Under the pieces are notes generated by a model. That model worked only from the letters and a program-made list of their open reading frames with translations, had not been told where the DNA came from and searched no databases. Below, in pieces: positions 1-12,100 of a DNA stretch of 23,436 nucleotides. Positions within the stretch are counted from its first letter, which is position 1; the number at the start of each line of letters is the position of its first letter. The translations under genes and the position numbers were made by a program. Source of the stretch: a virus; the IMG/VR virus record IMGVR_UViG_3300025120_000569, positions 1 through 23,436 of that record. One strand, given 5' to 3'.

Positions 1-79
1 TAGCAAGTTGACCGCTTTCATTGGGACGTTTTTCTTCTTCTTGATCCACTATGGCCTCATTGTTTGTTTCTTGTTCCAT
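1..79 (-). CDS. N-terminal fragment of a downstream structural-region gene, function unknown
   Basis: An ATG at 79 opens a frame that runs off the window edge after 26 codons. The visible protein begins MEQETNNEAIVDQEEEKRPN and continues ESGQLA. It is strongly acidic and hydrophilic, with no signal peptide or membrane segment. It starts 31 bases after the stop of the giant structural gene, on the same strand, so it probably belongs to the same late structural block. A weak Shine-Dalgarno candidate (AAGG) lies about 10 bases upstream. The 13 bases TAAATACAGTATG at its start are identical to those at the start of gp25. Too little is present to name a family. Confidence 0.6.
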   Translation of the reverse strand, partial: MEQETNNEAIVDQEEEKRPNESGQLA

Positions 80-80
80 A

Positions 81-90
81 CTGTATTTAC
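81..90 (-). promoter_or_regulatory. Weak late-promoter-like motif before the downstream gene
   Basis: The minus strand reads GTAAATACAG here, four mismatch-tolerant positions short of a full T4 late promoter (TATAAATA). It shares TAAATACAG with the copy before gp25. Only three bases separate it from the ATG at 79, so a normal late-promoter start site would fall at or inside the start codon. Its function is inferred from similarity and the repeat at gp25; it may be coincidental. Confidence 0.25.
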
Positions 91-110
91 CTTACTCAAC
101 AACCACGGTT

Positions 111-3100
111 TTAACTCTTAAGAAATAGCACTGCTGGAGTAGTCTGATCTTGTAATGCTATTCCATTACTTGCAGTATTTGTTCCTTGTGCATACATTAC
201 GTTAGCAGTAACTTGGCTAAACCAAACTTCAACGTTTACTGCTGGTGCAGTTGTTAGTGTTACTTCTGTAAATGTTGTATCGGTTCCAGTTATAGTATAA
301 TCTGTTTCTGGTACAAGCACTGTGCCGGCTACTGTAACTGTTATTGATTCGCTCAATTCAGTACTATCTAATCCAGTTGGTACTATGATTGAAGTTGTAA
401 ATCTTGTTGTTGTACCATCACCGTAATTTGTTTTATCTGTTGTTGTTTTCTGTTGATATGTTGCAGGCAACTGCTCTCCTGGGCCTACATCGCTTACACT
501 ATCGCCTTTAGCATGTACATAGACTCCAGTTCCTGCAGTTCCTCTTCGCAGGTCACTTACTGTGTTGTTAGGTACATCTCTAACTCTATATGTAATTCTT
601 TCTGCTCCGACCGTAAGTTGTCCAAAGATATTATTTTCTAAATTTGGTTCACTTAATTTAGAAGCATCTAATACATGTATTTCTACGTCATCAACTGCAA
701 GTTCTTTTGTAAGTTGTGTTGTGTTCTTTGTGTTCAAACGTAGTAATTTCTGATTACCAAGCATATCTTGGAATATCCTAAAATTCAGACTATTAGGCAC
801 AACAGTGTTTGTGAACATAGTTACTACAAGTACGTCTGCGGCATTAATTACATTTCTATCAAGCACTAGAGTAGTTAGGTTACTTGCATTTGTTGTAAGA
901 TCGTACTCGGCAGTACTAATATAAAGACCATTTAGTGTTACTATTAACCTTTCAGGACTTGTAACTAGTCTTCCTAATGCAAAGTTATTGGTATCAATAG
1001 TTGTTCCGATTGTTCTGTCAAAAGCGGCACTATCATATGGCACTTCGTCGTATCCGTCTCCAGTTGTGACTCCAGTTGTAGTTGGACCTACAAAAACTTT
1101 TGTTAGTAGATTTTGCTGAGCAGTATCATTAAATGTGTATACTGCAAACTGAGCGTTAGCGGCTGCACTTACACGCAGGTCAATTTGATCACCAAGTAGT
1201 ATATAGTCTGCTTCGGTTGTTGTAAAAATCTTAATATCGCTATTAGCAGGCGGCATACCGCCGGTTGTAAATTCTATGTACCTATTGCTTGAACCGTCCC
1301 ATGCACTTAAATTATAATCTACTGCAAGAGCTTGTTTAACGTTATCAACATACACTAGCATATCTGCTGGTGATACAAGTGCTTGATTGCTTATACCTGT
1401 GGTACTGATATAGTACGGACCAGCACTTGAACCATCTCCGGTGTATTCGATACCTTCCGGTGGACGTAGTCTTAGTCCTTCGCGTTGTACTATTAGATTG
1501 GCTCCATTAGTGCCACCTAAACTGTTTGTAAGTTGATCTAGTAAACTAGATCCATCATATGTCATATACTGTACTAAAGGTGTACTCCATGAATACTGTG
1601 TCGGTGTCGTTGTACCAAGGACTCCAAAAGTAATCCAGTCACTAGCACCATAACTGCTTGTAAATGTAACATCAGTTTTAAAACCTGTAGTGTCAGCGGC
1701 AAATGCATAATCAGTAATTACTATACCGTTTACAAATATTACCATCTGATTGATCTGTGTGAACACAACTGGAATAGTTGCTACGTTGTCAACAATCTCT
1801 GTTCCTACAATACTTTCTTTGTATATTTGTGATCCACCGCCTAAGCCGTATACCCTAACTCCTATGTTGTCTCCAACACCTGATGGCATACTTGCACCAA
1901 GTGTTACAACTTTTATGACCCAATTTATTGTATAGGCAGTGTTTGCAATACTTTGACCACTTGTAATATCAATTACTTCAATTCCAACTGGATGTAGTAT
2001 TGCACTTGTGAAATCTAGTGTTGTCCCAGCTCCAGCAAATACAACGTTTATTGTTGCTATGCCAAATCCGTGTCCGTCTGCGTTCCAATCGCTTCCTGGA
2101 CGAGTAAAAACTTTTAGATCAAGTGTGTCAAATTCACTTCCAGGAACTAGTTCTTCTGGAGCATGCGAACTGTATGTGTCTATAAATGCACCACCAACTA
2201 TGTTTATATCTGTTGAACGTGTACCCAAGTAAGTGTCAGTAAATGAACTTTCATATATAACATCAAGTATAGCAGGATCATAAGTTGGTAATCCTTCTGG
2301 ACCAAAGTCAATATTATCAAATGGTGTTGTATCAAAGTTTCCAATATCAAAGCCAGTATTCTCATTGAAGTCAGGTGCGTCAACCTGTACTCCAGGATAG
2401 TCTATACCTGTCATTACTTGTGCTAATTCACGTCCTGGCTCATTTGGTTCTGGTGTGTATAAGCCGATAGTTCTATCTGCACCATCGAGTGTTGACTGGT
2501 CGACCTTTGTATAATTCTCAGGATCAAATATAGTACCACTTGTAAAGTTAGTGTTTACAGTGTAAACTTGTGGTAAACTTACATTTACTACACCCAATGT
2601 AGGTACTGGATATCTAATTAATTGTCCAGCAGTATAGACTGTACTTGCAGTCCAATCCTTCACTTGACTGGTGTATGTTATTCTGTCATATTTTACCGTA
2701 GTTGTAAAGTCACGTACCTGTTGAGGTTCTAGAACCACAACTGCCGTTCCACCAGTACCGTTTCCGCCTGATATTGTAAGTGTTGGTGTTGTTGAGTAAC
2801 CGCTTCCAGTTGTTACCACTGTTATACCTGTTAGAACACCAGCAGTGTTTACAGTTGATGTAAATGTTGCTTGTGTGATCGCATCGCCTGTGACAACTAC
2901 TTGCGGCGGTACTGTATAACCAGATCCGCCTTGAAGCACAGTCACGCTTTTGATTGCAAGTTTATAATTATTGTACCATTGGCTCCAAGGAAACGTAGCC
3001 CAAATACTAGAGGTGCTTGGCACTGCACTTAATGATTTTGGAAATTTAGTATCATCAAGTATTGGTGAAACAAATTGATTTAGTTTTGCATCATAGTATG

Positions 3101-6100
3101 CAGGCAGATCAAAGTCTGTTAGACTGCCGTTGTAAGTGTCTTCGCCTTCGTAGCGTAAGTTGAACTCTCTAACTTGTACATGGTACGGCTTTACTTCTTG
3201 TATATACTGGCTAACAAAGTCTTGATTATCTCTTCTAAAAATTGGATACTCAATAAGGTCACGTATTTTATGGTTTACATCAATCAACGATGTTTTAATA
3301 AGCCAGTCTGGAGCTGATTGTTCGCTCATAATAAATTCAAATGTTAATATCAATAGTTCGTTTCTAAAGATTTTTAATTCGTTTGTAAATATTTCTTCGT
3401 TCAATGCTTTTAGTATTTGTCTTGTCTCAACATCAGGAGCCTGTGCAAATCTTTGTGCATCGAATACTTCAACGTCCCAACCAAAGTTACCTACTGTGTA
3501 ATCCCAAATAGTTTCGTCTATTGCGATTGTACCGTCTTCTAAGAAAACTCTTGTCCATTCACCTGTTGTTGTACTATACTGATATACTTCCTTCTTTGCA
3601 AAACTGTTTGCCAAAACCGTTGCCCACTCGCCATCTAATACATTTTCTAAAGCAAGTAAATTACTATAAACAGCCACTTCGTAGGTACTAGCGTTTGCAT
3701 TGCTATAAGTTGACTTATCAGCGTTTATACCATTCCAGTCAACGTAACTCCAATATAGTTTTGTATCGTAGTTTTGTACTCTTGCAAGTTGAAGTTTAGG
3801 ACCAGCAAGGACTGTATAGATTGTCCATAACCCTTCTTGTGTACTATCACTTGCAACCAGATAGTTATAACCGACTGCAACCTGTCTAAGATCTTGGTAG
3901 GTTAATTCAGCATAAGTTAACAGACGTTTGTCCCATAACCCACTAGCACTTGTTGGTTCTGGATCTTCGCTGTTTAGTAATTTAAAAGTTTTATTATCAG
4001 TAATAGGATATAGTTTCATAATCCTATTTGCACGTTTTAAATAATTTTCAAGTGCGAGAAATCTGTTTACAAAGAAACTTTGTCTTGGTCTAAAATAAGG
4101 TCCGTACTTGTCTGCAGGACTTAATGTTGGATCAGGAACGTTGTTACCCAGTGTATCAACTCCACAATAGCTGTCCAGGAACTTTCTGTAAAGTCCTGTT
4201 CCGAGGAAACTATTTGGATCGTTCTGTGTTATTAAGTCATATTCGCTATGGACTGCATCTGTATTTTGTAGTTTATCAAACTCCACATGTAGTATTGTGT
4301 CAGTAGCAACCAACTGAGTACGCACATTATACAGTCCGATTGTACTTTGGCTTAATGCCGCACTATATGACACTCCGCTTGATCTTGGATCTGTGATATA
4401 TTGTGTAATTGCATTTGAACTAAGTGTTTTATTGCCAGGTACAATAGTTAAGCCTTTAACCCAGTAGTAGTAGTTTGTTACGAAAGTTCCTGCACTGTCA
4501 AGCTCACTAGTTACTACATAACTGTCTTCTGTGTAAACTGTGCCTTCGCCTACATATGCACTTGGTGCCACAGTATTCTTAGTCCATTGATATACATCAA
4601 CCGAAGAACCTGGAAACAGTTGTCCCCAACGCCTTGCTTTATATTCTATTGTGTCCTGATGATAATCTATAAACCTTACTGTAGATAAATCCCACCAAAA
4701 CTCACCTAAGTGTTCATCTCTCCATTGCGAACCAAAATTGTTCACTGTTCCTGTGTTATATGCAGCTGGATCAATTCCGCCTTGATAGTTTATGTTTGCA
4801 CTTGCGGCTCCAAGTATTTTACCTTGTAGCGGATCAATAAAATCTAAATATGTGTCAACTTCGTTGTTTACTTTGCTATAAGTGAATACACTATTGAGAA
4901 GCCTACTGTCAACCATTGGTTGTTCGTTATAAACAATCTTCCACGCACTTTCTTTATTCGCATTGACAAGTTGTGTGACTCTTCCGTAGTCTCCCGAACT
5001 GTCATTTAGATCATCGTTTGGAGCTCCTACTAATAGTACTCCATCAAAGAAATCTACTGCACTACCAAACTTATCAAAGCTCACCATGCTAGTATCATAG
5101 ATCTGTTGCCCAAATGCAAACTTTCCTGGATTGGTTGCACTGGCATTTGCACTGCTCAAATAATTATATGTGTAAACAACACCCGACTCATCAAGAGGAT
5201 CAATTAATTGTGTGCTTCTTGAGTCAAAGTAAGTTGTTGGCAATCCTGTTGTTCCGCTATCAAATGTTGTTGGCAAGTTTGCGGTTGCGTCGGGAGCTCC
5301 TACAACCAATGTAGTTGCAGTGCTATCAATTTTTATGGTCTGACCAAAGTGTCCGTATTCTTGAGGTATCGGTGCTATTATTGTCTGTGCAAACACAATA
5401 GGTGCTAGTCCAAGATCTGCAAACGCAGTTCCTAGCCCAGGTGCCACTTGTAGTTTAATAAATGCTTCACCAGCTTGTATATCAACAAGTGTAATTTGTA
5501 ATGCACCACTAACTTCAGTCGCTTTAATGTTTGGTAAGTCAGCAGTGGTAATATCTGTTACTAAACTAGCAACTGTTGTTCCACTAAGTGTTACATAGTA
5601 GTTGTTAATTCTAATGCTATCTGTTGCAGTTAATACAGGATTAGTTACAGTTCCTGTAATAGTACCAAACAGTCTGCTTTGATTAATCCATCTGTCTACA
5701 CTTCCGCCTTCTGGAGATATTGTACTATCGTTTGGTTCAGAAATATAAAGGCTACAATTAGTTGAGCACATGTCTACTGCTTGACCAAACTTATAATTAG
5801 TACCAACTGTTGATGAGTTGATTGTTTGCACTAATCTAAAGTTATTGGTTTCAATTTCTACAATATCGCCAATGTTAAGTGTGTAAGGATTAGTAGCAGT
5901 ACCAATTGTTGTAGTGGTTCCGCTAAAACTAAATTCTGCATTATTATTTTGTGCAGTTGGTATTAGGTACGTTCCGTTTACTGTGACTGCAGGTGTGCCT
6001 TCTGGTGTATCTACAGTGGTAAAATTTTGTGTGGTTGTTGATGCAGTTGTAACTTGGAAACGTTCTACACTTCTATCGTAAATGTATACTTTACCTGCAT

Positions 6101-9100
6101 CAGTTGTAGTAGTTGATCCAACAGTGACCTCGGCTCCAGGAGCTCCAATAATCACATGTCTACCGTCGGTTGTAGTTGAAATACTCTGTCCAGGCAAGTC
6201 ACCAACACTGCCACCTGTTTTAATAGTTTTTACAAAATCCCAATATGTTTTTGCATCGATTAGTAAGTTACCACTGCTAATTGCAACAAGTAACGTTACA
6301 GTATCACCTGTAAATGTATAATCAAATATTGGACGTAGCAACGATCCGTTGTAATATACTGAAAAACTATAGATATCAGTTACTGAATGAACTGTTGCAG
6401 TACTAAAAGCAGTTGTACTTACAGTTGGTAGATATGTTACACCTTGTAATCTTGTAATTCTAATTGTATCGTTTTCGTTAGGTGCAGTTGCAAATCTTAC
6501 TACTTGATTGGTACCAGAAGTTTGTACTGTATAACCACTACCTGCAGTTTGTGAAATATTATTTCTTGTAACTCCGAGTTGTGTCTGTGCAGTTGCATTA
6601 ACTGCACTTACAACAATAGTACCTGTAATAATAAAATCTCTAGTAGTACCGTCACCTGTAAAGTTAAGTGTTTGACTCTGTACACCAACTTGCTGATAGG
6701 CCCATACATAATCACCACTAGTAGTGGCTGTCGGAGCACTTATGTATAACCAACGTTCATCATCACTGACTGCAATATCTCTTCCAAAGTTGTCAACATC
6801 ATTTGTTCCTGTATTAAACAACTGTGTTTGTGTGTATTCTCCATTAGAACTATTTCGTCTAATACCAACTGCATAACCTTTACTGCTATCACTAGCAGGA
6901 GCTCCTGCAACTAAGCGTTCAGTATTACCTACACTTAAACTAGTACCTGTCCCTACAAACCCAGCTGCAGTAGGTGTCATAATTGTATTTTCTTTATATG
7001 TGTTTGTGTCTGACTTGTTGTAACAATATATACCGCCTTTGCCACTAGCATATCCTGGTGCACCGATTGCTAATCCTTGCCCAATTAGGCCTTGTTCTAC
7101 ACTAGTTCCAAATAAATCATTCAGTATAGGTGTATCGGCATCAATTTCTGTTGGGGAACCAAATGGATTTATTTTTTGTAGTACTGCCCACTTGCCATCA
7201 CCATAATCATCTACCCATGCTTGGTTACCAGAGACAATGTTATTTGCAAAACTTAATCCTGCAACATCACTTGCTTGTGCAACGCGGACAGTTTCAAGTA
7301 TAAACACTAACCCTATGCCTGTAACCGAAGTTACTTCTCCTGGTAAACTAAGTGCAATGGTAATGGTCTGTAAACTCGGAACACTTGCAATAGTATAAGC
7401 ACCATCAACACTTGCGTCAAAGTATTTTATTACAATTCTACTGCCTATAAGCAACCCGTGATTAGTATTAAAAGTTAATGTGCTTGTACCGTTTAGGTTA
7501 TCAACAACTGTTGTTATAGTTGCGTTTACTAAGTTGTTTCTGTATATATTCCAGTCATATGGATTTGCTTTTGCTACCCATATGTTGGTTCCAATAGCAA
7601 TCTGATCCAGGTTAGCAACAATATTACTTAGGTCATCAAAGTTAAACACCTTAATGTCTACGTCATCAAAGTTTACATAACCAGCAGTCGGAAGAGCTAT
7701 GTCATCAGGTATTGTGCCAACTGTGGGTAATATATTTTTATTAGTGATCTTATAACTTTGCTTCCATATATTATCAACAAGTATTTGTTGGTTTGCAGTT
7801 GTGATATCGCCCGGATCAACCACTGCAACAGTACTAGGATTTCCAAGAAGTTTACTTTCATCTAATCTTAATTCAAAGTAACTTCGGTTAGCGTTTGCTC
7901 CATAGATACCACGTTGTATTGCCCAGTTTTCTCGTATTTCGTATTCTGCTTCTTCTTTGCCAAGATTAGCACTTTTAAATTGTTCTGCAGCACCAAGTGT
8001 TCCTTTGGTTCCTAAGAACTGACTGTACAATCCTGCTTGTGAGATATCATCTAAGTTTAAGTTTTGCATATACTGTCTTGGACGGAAACCAATAAGTCCT
8101 AGGCCAAGTAGTGTTGCATCACTTTCTAAGTTAGCAGTATGTATATCGTAGTTTTCTCTAAGAGCGTCAGCCTTGGTTGCTAAGTTTGGTAACAGTCCTG
8201 TTTGTATTCTATCGAAGTCACTCTTTATCCAATCCGCAAACACAAATGTTTCGCTTGGTGCGAGTAATCTAGTAGCACTCCAATATGCTTCTTTATAAAG
8301 TACTATTTGCCCTTTGGTGTATGCGACATTTGCTACCCATTCTTCGATATTATTCTGATTTAGAATAAATCCTTGTGCATCAAGTGTACCGTTCCAATCA
8401 AACACAGTATTACCGTTAAGCAATAGTCTGTTTTGTCTTGCCCCAGTAGTTGGGTTGTAAATTAAATCGTTAAAAATACTTGTATTATCAAATACTATTA
8501 TATGTTCGTATGAGGTAAATCTTGCATTAAGGAAACTAAACGTTTGGTTATTAAGTCCTACAAGTTTAAGTTCATTGTCTAATCTTTCAACTGCATAATC
8601 TTTGCCAAACAGTGGCTCAAAGTTTTGATCAAGCATAATATCGTTTATATTTTCGTTCTGCAAACTCTCTACAACTGAAAATGGTCTTTCGATTTTCAGT
8701 ACATCGGCACCTGGATTTAAATTAATTAAACTGCCTACTGTCCAACTTTGTCCTACCCAGTATAAAAACTCTTCTGACATCTGTTTCCAGTTAACTATAG
8801 TATCATTTATTTGACTATTAAACGTAAGTCCTTGCTTATCGAGAAACGCTCCGTAACTGTTAAGAAAGTCAACTACTGCGTTTGAACTCGTAAACACATA
8901 TCCATACGGTACCTGTACTACATTCTGTGTATAGGAATTGTTTATTCTGCTAGTTTGTCCGTTTACGTTAATAGTGGTAAACTTACCAGTAGGTTGACTT
9001 TGCAATATCTCAAAATAAGGTTTTGTGGTTGAGTAACCTGCCACTGCATATCCTGTAGACGTTCTCTGTACTGTTACCGCAGAATAATGTATTTCTGCAA

Positions 9101-12100
9101 AACTAGGATTGCTATATAAAAACAACTGATAACTCTCATCAGGCAATAACAAACTACTGTTTAAACTATTTGGTGAACTCTTTTCAGAAAATATTTTCAA
9201 GTATGACTTATCGCTAAAACATGCCATCCTATAACATAAACGTATGTCTAAGTTGGACAAGCGTTGTTTCACTGCGACTGTACTATCTAAACCTGTAACT
9301 CTGTTGTAATCAACCACATAATTAATGTAACTATTTTTACTTGTGCCGTTGCCGTATATTGTAAGTTGTGCAGGATCAATTCTAAATCTGTCGTTAAACA
9401 AGTATTGATTATAATCCGTATTGTATTTGTAAAGGTCTCTATCAGAAAATAAACTAAAGAACTTTGCTGACTCTGTTAGTGCGAGTAGTCTTTGTATTGC
9501 AAATGGATAGTAACTGCTTCTTCTCCAAGCAGTTTGTGTAGGAGCATAGTCTCCTGCTACCCAACTTCTTACAAAACTGTTTTGATCATAGCTGCCAACA
9601 ATGCTTTGCATAGGTGATACAAGATTTCCTTGCGAATCAGTTGGTAAACAATCAAGTAGCTCTGGGCGTATAAATTCTTTAACTATTACGTTGCCTGTCG
9701 GATATGAAATAATACCTTTTGACAAATCGTCCCACAATACTGTGTTGCCACTTGTATAAGGTGCAGGTCCGTACCTAATAGTCCACCAACTTGGTTCTAT
9801 ACTAAGTCCGACCATTTCCCAAGGACGTGTGTGAGGACTATCAGTGTCATACAAGTCAAAGTATATGCCTCTCCAGAATCCAAGGAGAGGATCACCATCT
9901 AAACGATTCTCACTTGCTGAATAATTCCATGTAAACTGATCATCAGCATCATATGTTTGATCTTTATACGGCACACGGTTTGCACCGACCCATGCAAGAA
10001 AACTTACATTTAATATATCGTTAATCTCAGTCAGTGTATAAGCAGTTGTTCTGAACTGTCCGGGAATCACATCACTTGCTCTCAACGGTGGATCGTATTT
10101 TTCATAGGTATTAATTTTTATATTATTGTATACACGCTTTTCAAATTCAAGTAGTACATCGTTTCTAAAATCGCCTGTTGGAAATGCAACAGTTAAACTA
10201 CCATCATGTCCTTGTATTACAGTAGTAGGAGTTTGGTACGTGTTATCTAAGAAACTATATGGCAAGTATACTGGGTACATTCCCATCATACTAGGAGTTG
10301 CTGGCACATAACTACCATAAGTGAAAGTATATTCTCGTATTGTGATAATATCGTCGTTAGCCAGTGTAACTTTATCGTTGTTAATTGTTATTCTTGGCCC
10401 ATCAGTTGCAACAGTATACTGTTCGCCGTCGCCAACTAAAATAGTTTGTACTCCGGTTGCTTTAGGAGTAAGGTACACTAAAATTCCTTGATAATTAGCA
10501 CTTGTAAAATTATAACTGTATAATGTGTCAAAGACATAAGTTGATATCGGGCTAAAGGTATACGTGGTGGTTTCAAAATCGTTTCCGCTTGGCAATGCAT
10601 CTGTCCAATAAAATGGTGCATCTGCATTTTTACCTGCATTTATAGATAACAGTGTTGTGTCAAGTATAGTCGCAGTGGTCTTTCCTTCCCAATCGTTATT
10701 TGAAACAAAATCTAGTATTTTATTTTTTGTTTTTGAATATTCTTGACTGTTAAATTCTAATGCACGAAAAAATTCAAACTCTCGCCCAGTGATAAAAGGA
10801 GTAACCATTGTAAGAGGAGCACTCTGTTGCAGTATTAGGTTACCAAACGGTATAATGTTACCAAGATCACGTACATTATTTGCTCCGTGTATCTTTCCTG
10901 AGAAGCTTTCTAAGTTTTGACAAATAGTTTCGTAATGTGTACGTACTGTTCCAAGTGTAAAACCATTGCTATTCTTGTTCATAGCGTTTGATTCTAAGTT
11001 ACTAGGAATAGTATAAAATCCTATTGTACTTGCACTTTCGCTTATCACTTGTACTTCAACTACTGCACCGATTGCAGGTTGTGTTGCTGGCTGACCGACT
11101 ATGTTAGTATTAAATGTTACAACTGTGACGTTATCAGCATTTGTAATATAGTTGTATGTCGACGGAAGGACAAATTGTCCTTCTACAAAAACTTTTACTG
11201 GAATTTTACTAGTGTCAGTAATTACTGGTATATCAAGTACCAACGAGCTACCTGCATAATCAAATGTAAAACTCTGGCGTTGTACATTTGTGTCAAAATG
11301 TGTTTGCCAACCAAGCAATTTATCAAACGATGTTATTGTATTATACTGTCTTATTATACCAGTGTCAATATTTTGCGTACTACTGGTTGTTCCGCTTACG
11401 TATGTAAATTTATCAATATATAAGTTGTTGTCAAAAACAATATCACCAACGTTACTGATTGTAAGATACTTCAAGGGCTGGTCAATAACGCTATCAGTCA
11501 CACCAGTTCCGACTGCATAACTGAATAACTTAGTTCCTACAAATGTAGTACTAGGATATACAGTTGTATCGCTTAAACTATAACCGTTAGCATCATATAC
11601 ATCAAACAATGGTGGCTGATTAACGTCTGTTTTTTGTTGCCCAGCTAACCATGTTGTGCCGTTAAACCAATAACTCTTGCCTTGTTCAGTTGTGCCACTA
11701 AGCACAACAACATTTGTATTAACTGGCTCTTCTGGAGAGGTTAAACTTGCAGCCTGTAGATCAATAGTTTTAACACTGCTGTCTTCAAAGTCTACAAAAT
11801 TTACAGTATAAATTTTATTTGCTACTTGAGGATCAAGATCAGCTGCAAATATTATTCTCGAACCTGCTATTAAATTATAGCCGTCAACACTATATCCAAT
11901 GCTTCCGTTAACATTTTGAAATGCATTCTGTTGGCTAAAATCAATTATGTCAATTGGAGCAGTTGCTTGTATACCATAGTTGAATAGTTTTAAACTTTTT
12001 CTGTATTCAAGTATAGGACGCTTTGCTCTTGCACCATTGTCTATAACCAAAGATACGTTATTATAATTAGCAGTTTGAGTCAATACATCTATATGAAACC

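Noticed and set aside
101-113. AACCGTGGTT inverted repeat after the giant gene as a terminator
   Set aside because: The stem is only four pairs with a two-base loop and no following T run; transcription probably continues into the next gene.
5020-6905. Recurring palindrome GGAGCTCC at 5020, 5293, 6139 and 6898 as a DNA-binding site
   Set aside because: Each copy encodes the GAP tripeptide of an FG-GAP repeat in frame, so protein constraint explains the recurrence.
11049-11423. Plus-strand open frame of 124 residues, the longest on that strand
   Set aside because: It lies wholly inside the giant gene in antisense, is Cys/Tyr/Ile-rich with no plausible domain, and has no ribosome site. All plus-strand frames here behave as shadows of minus-strand genes.
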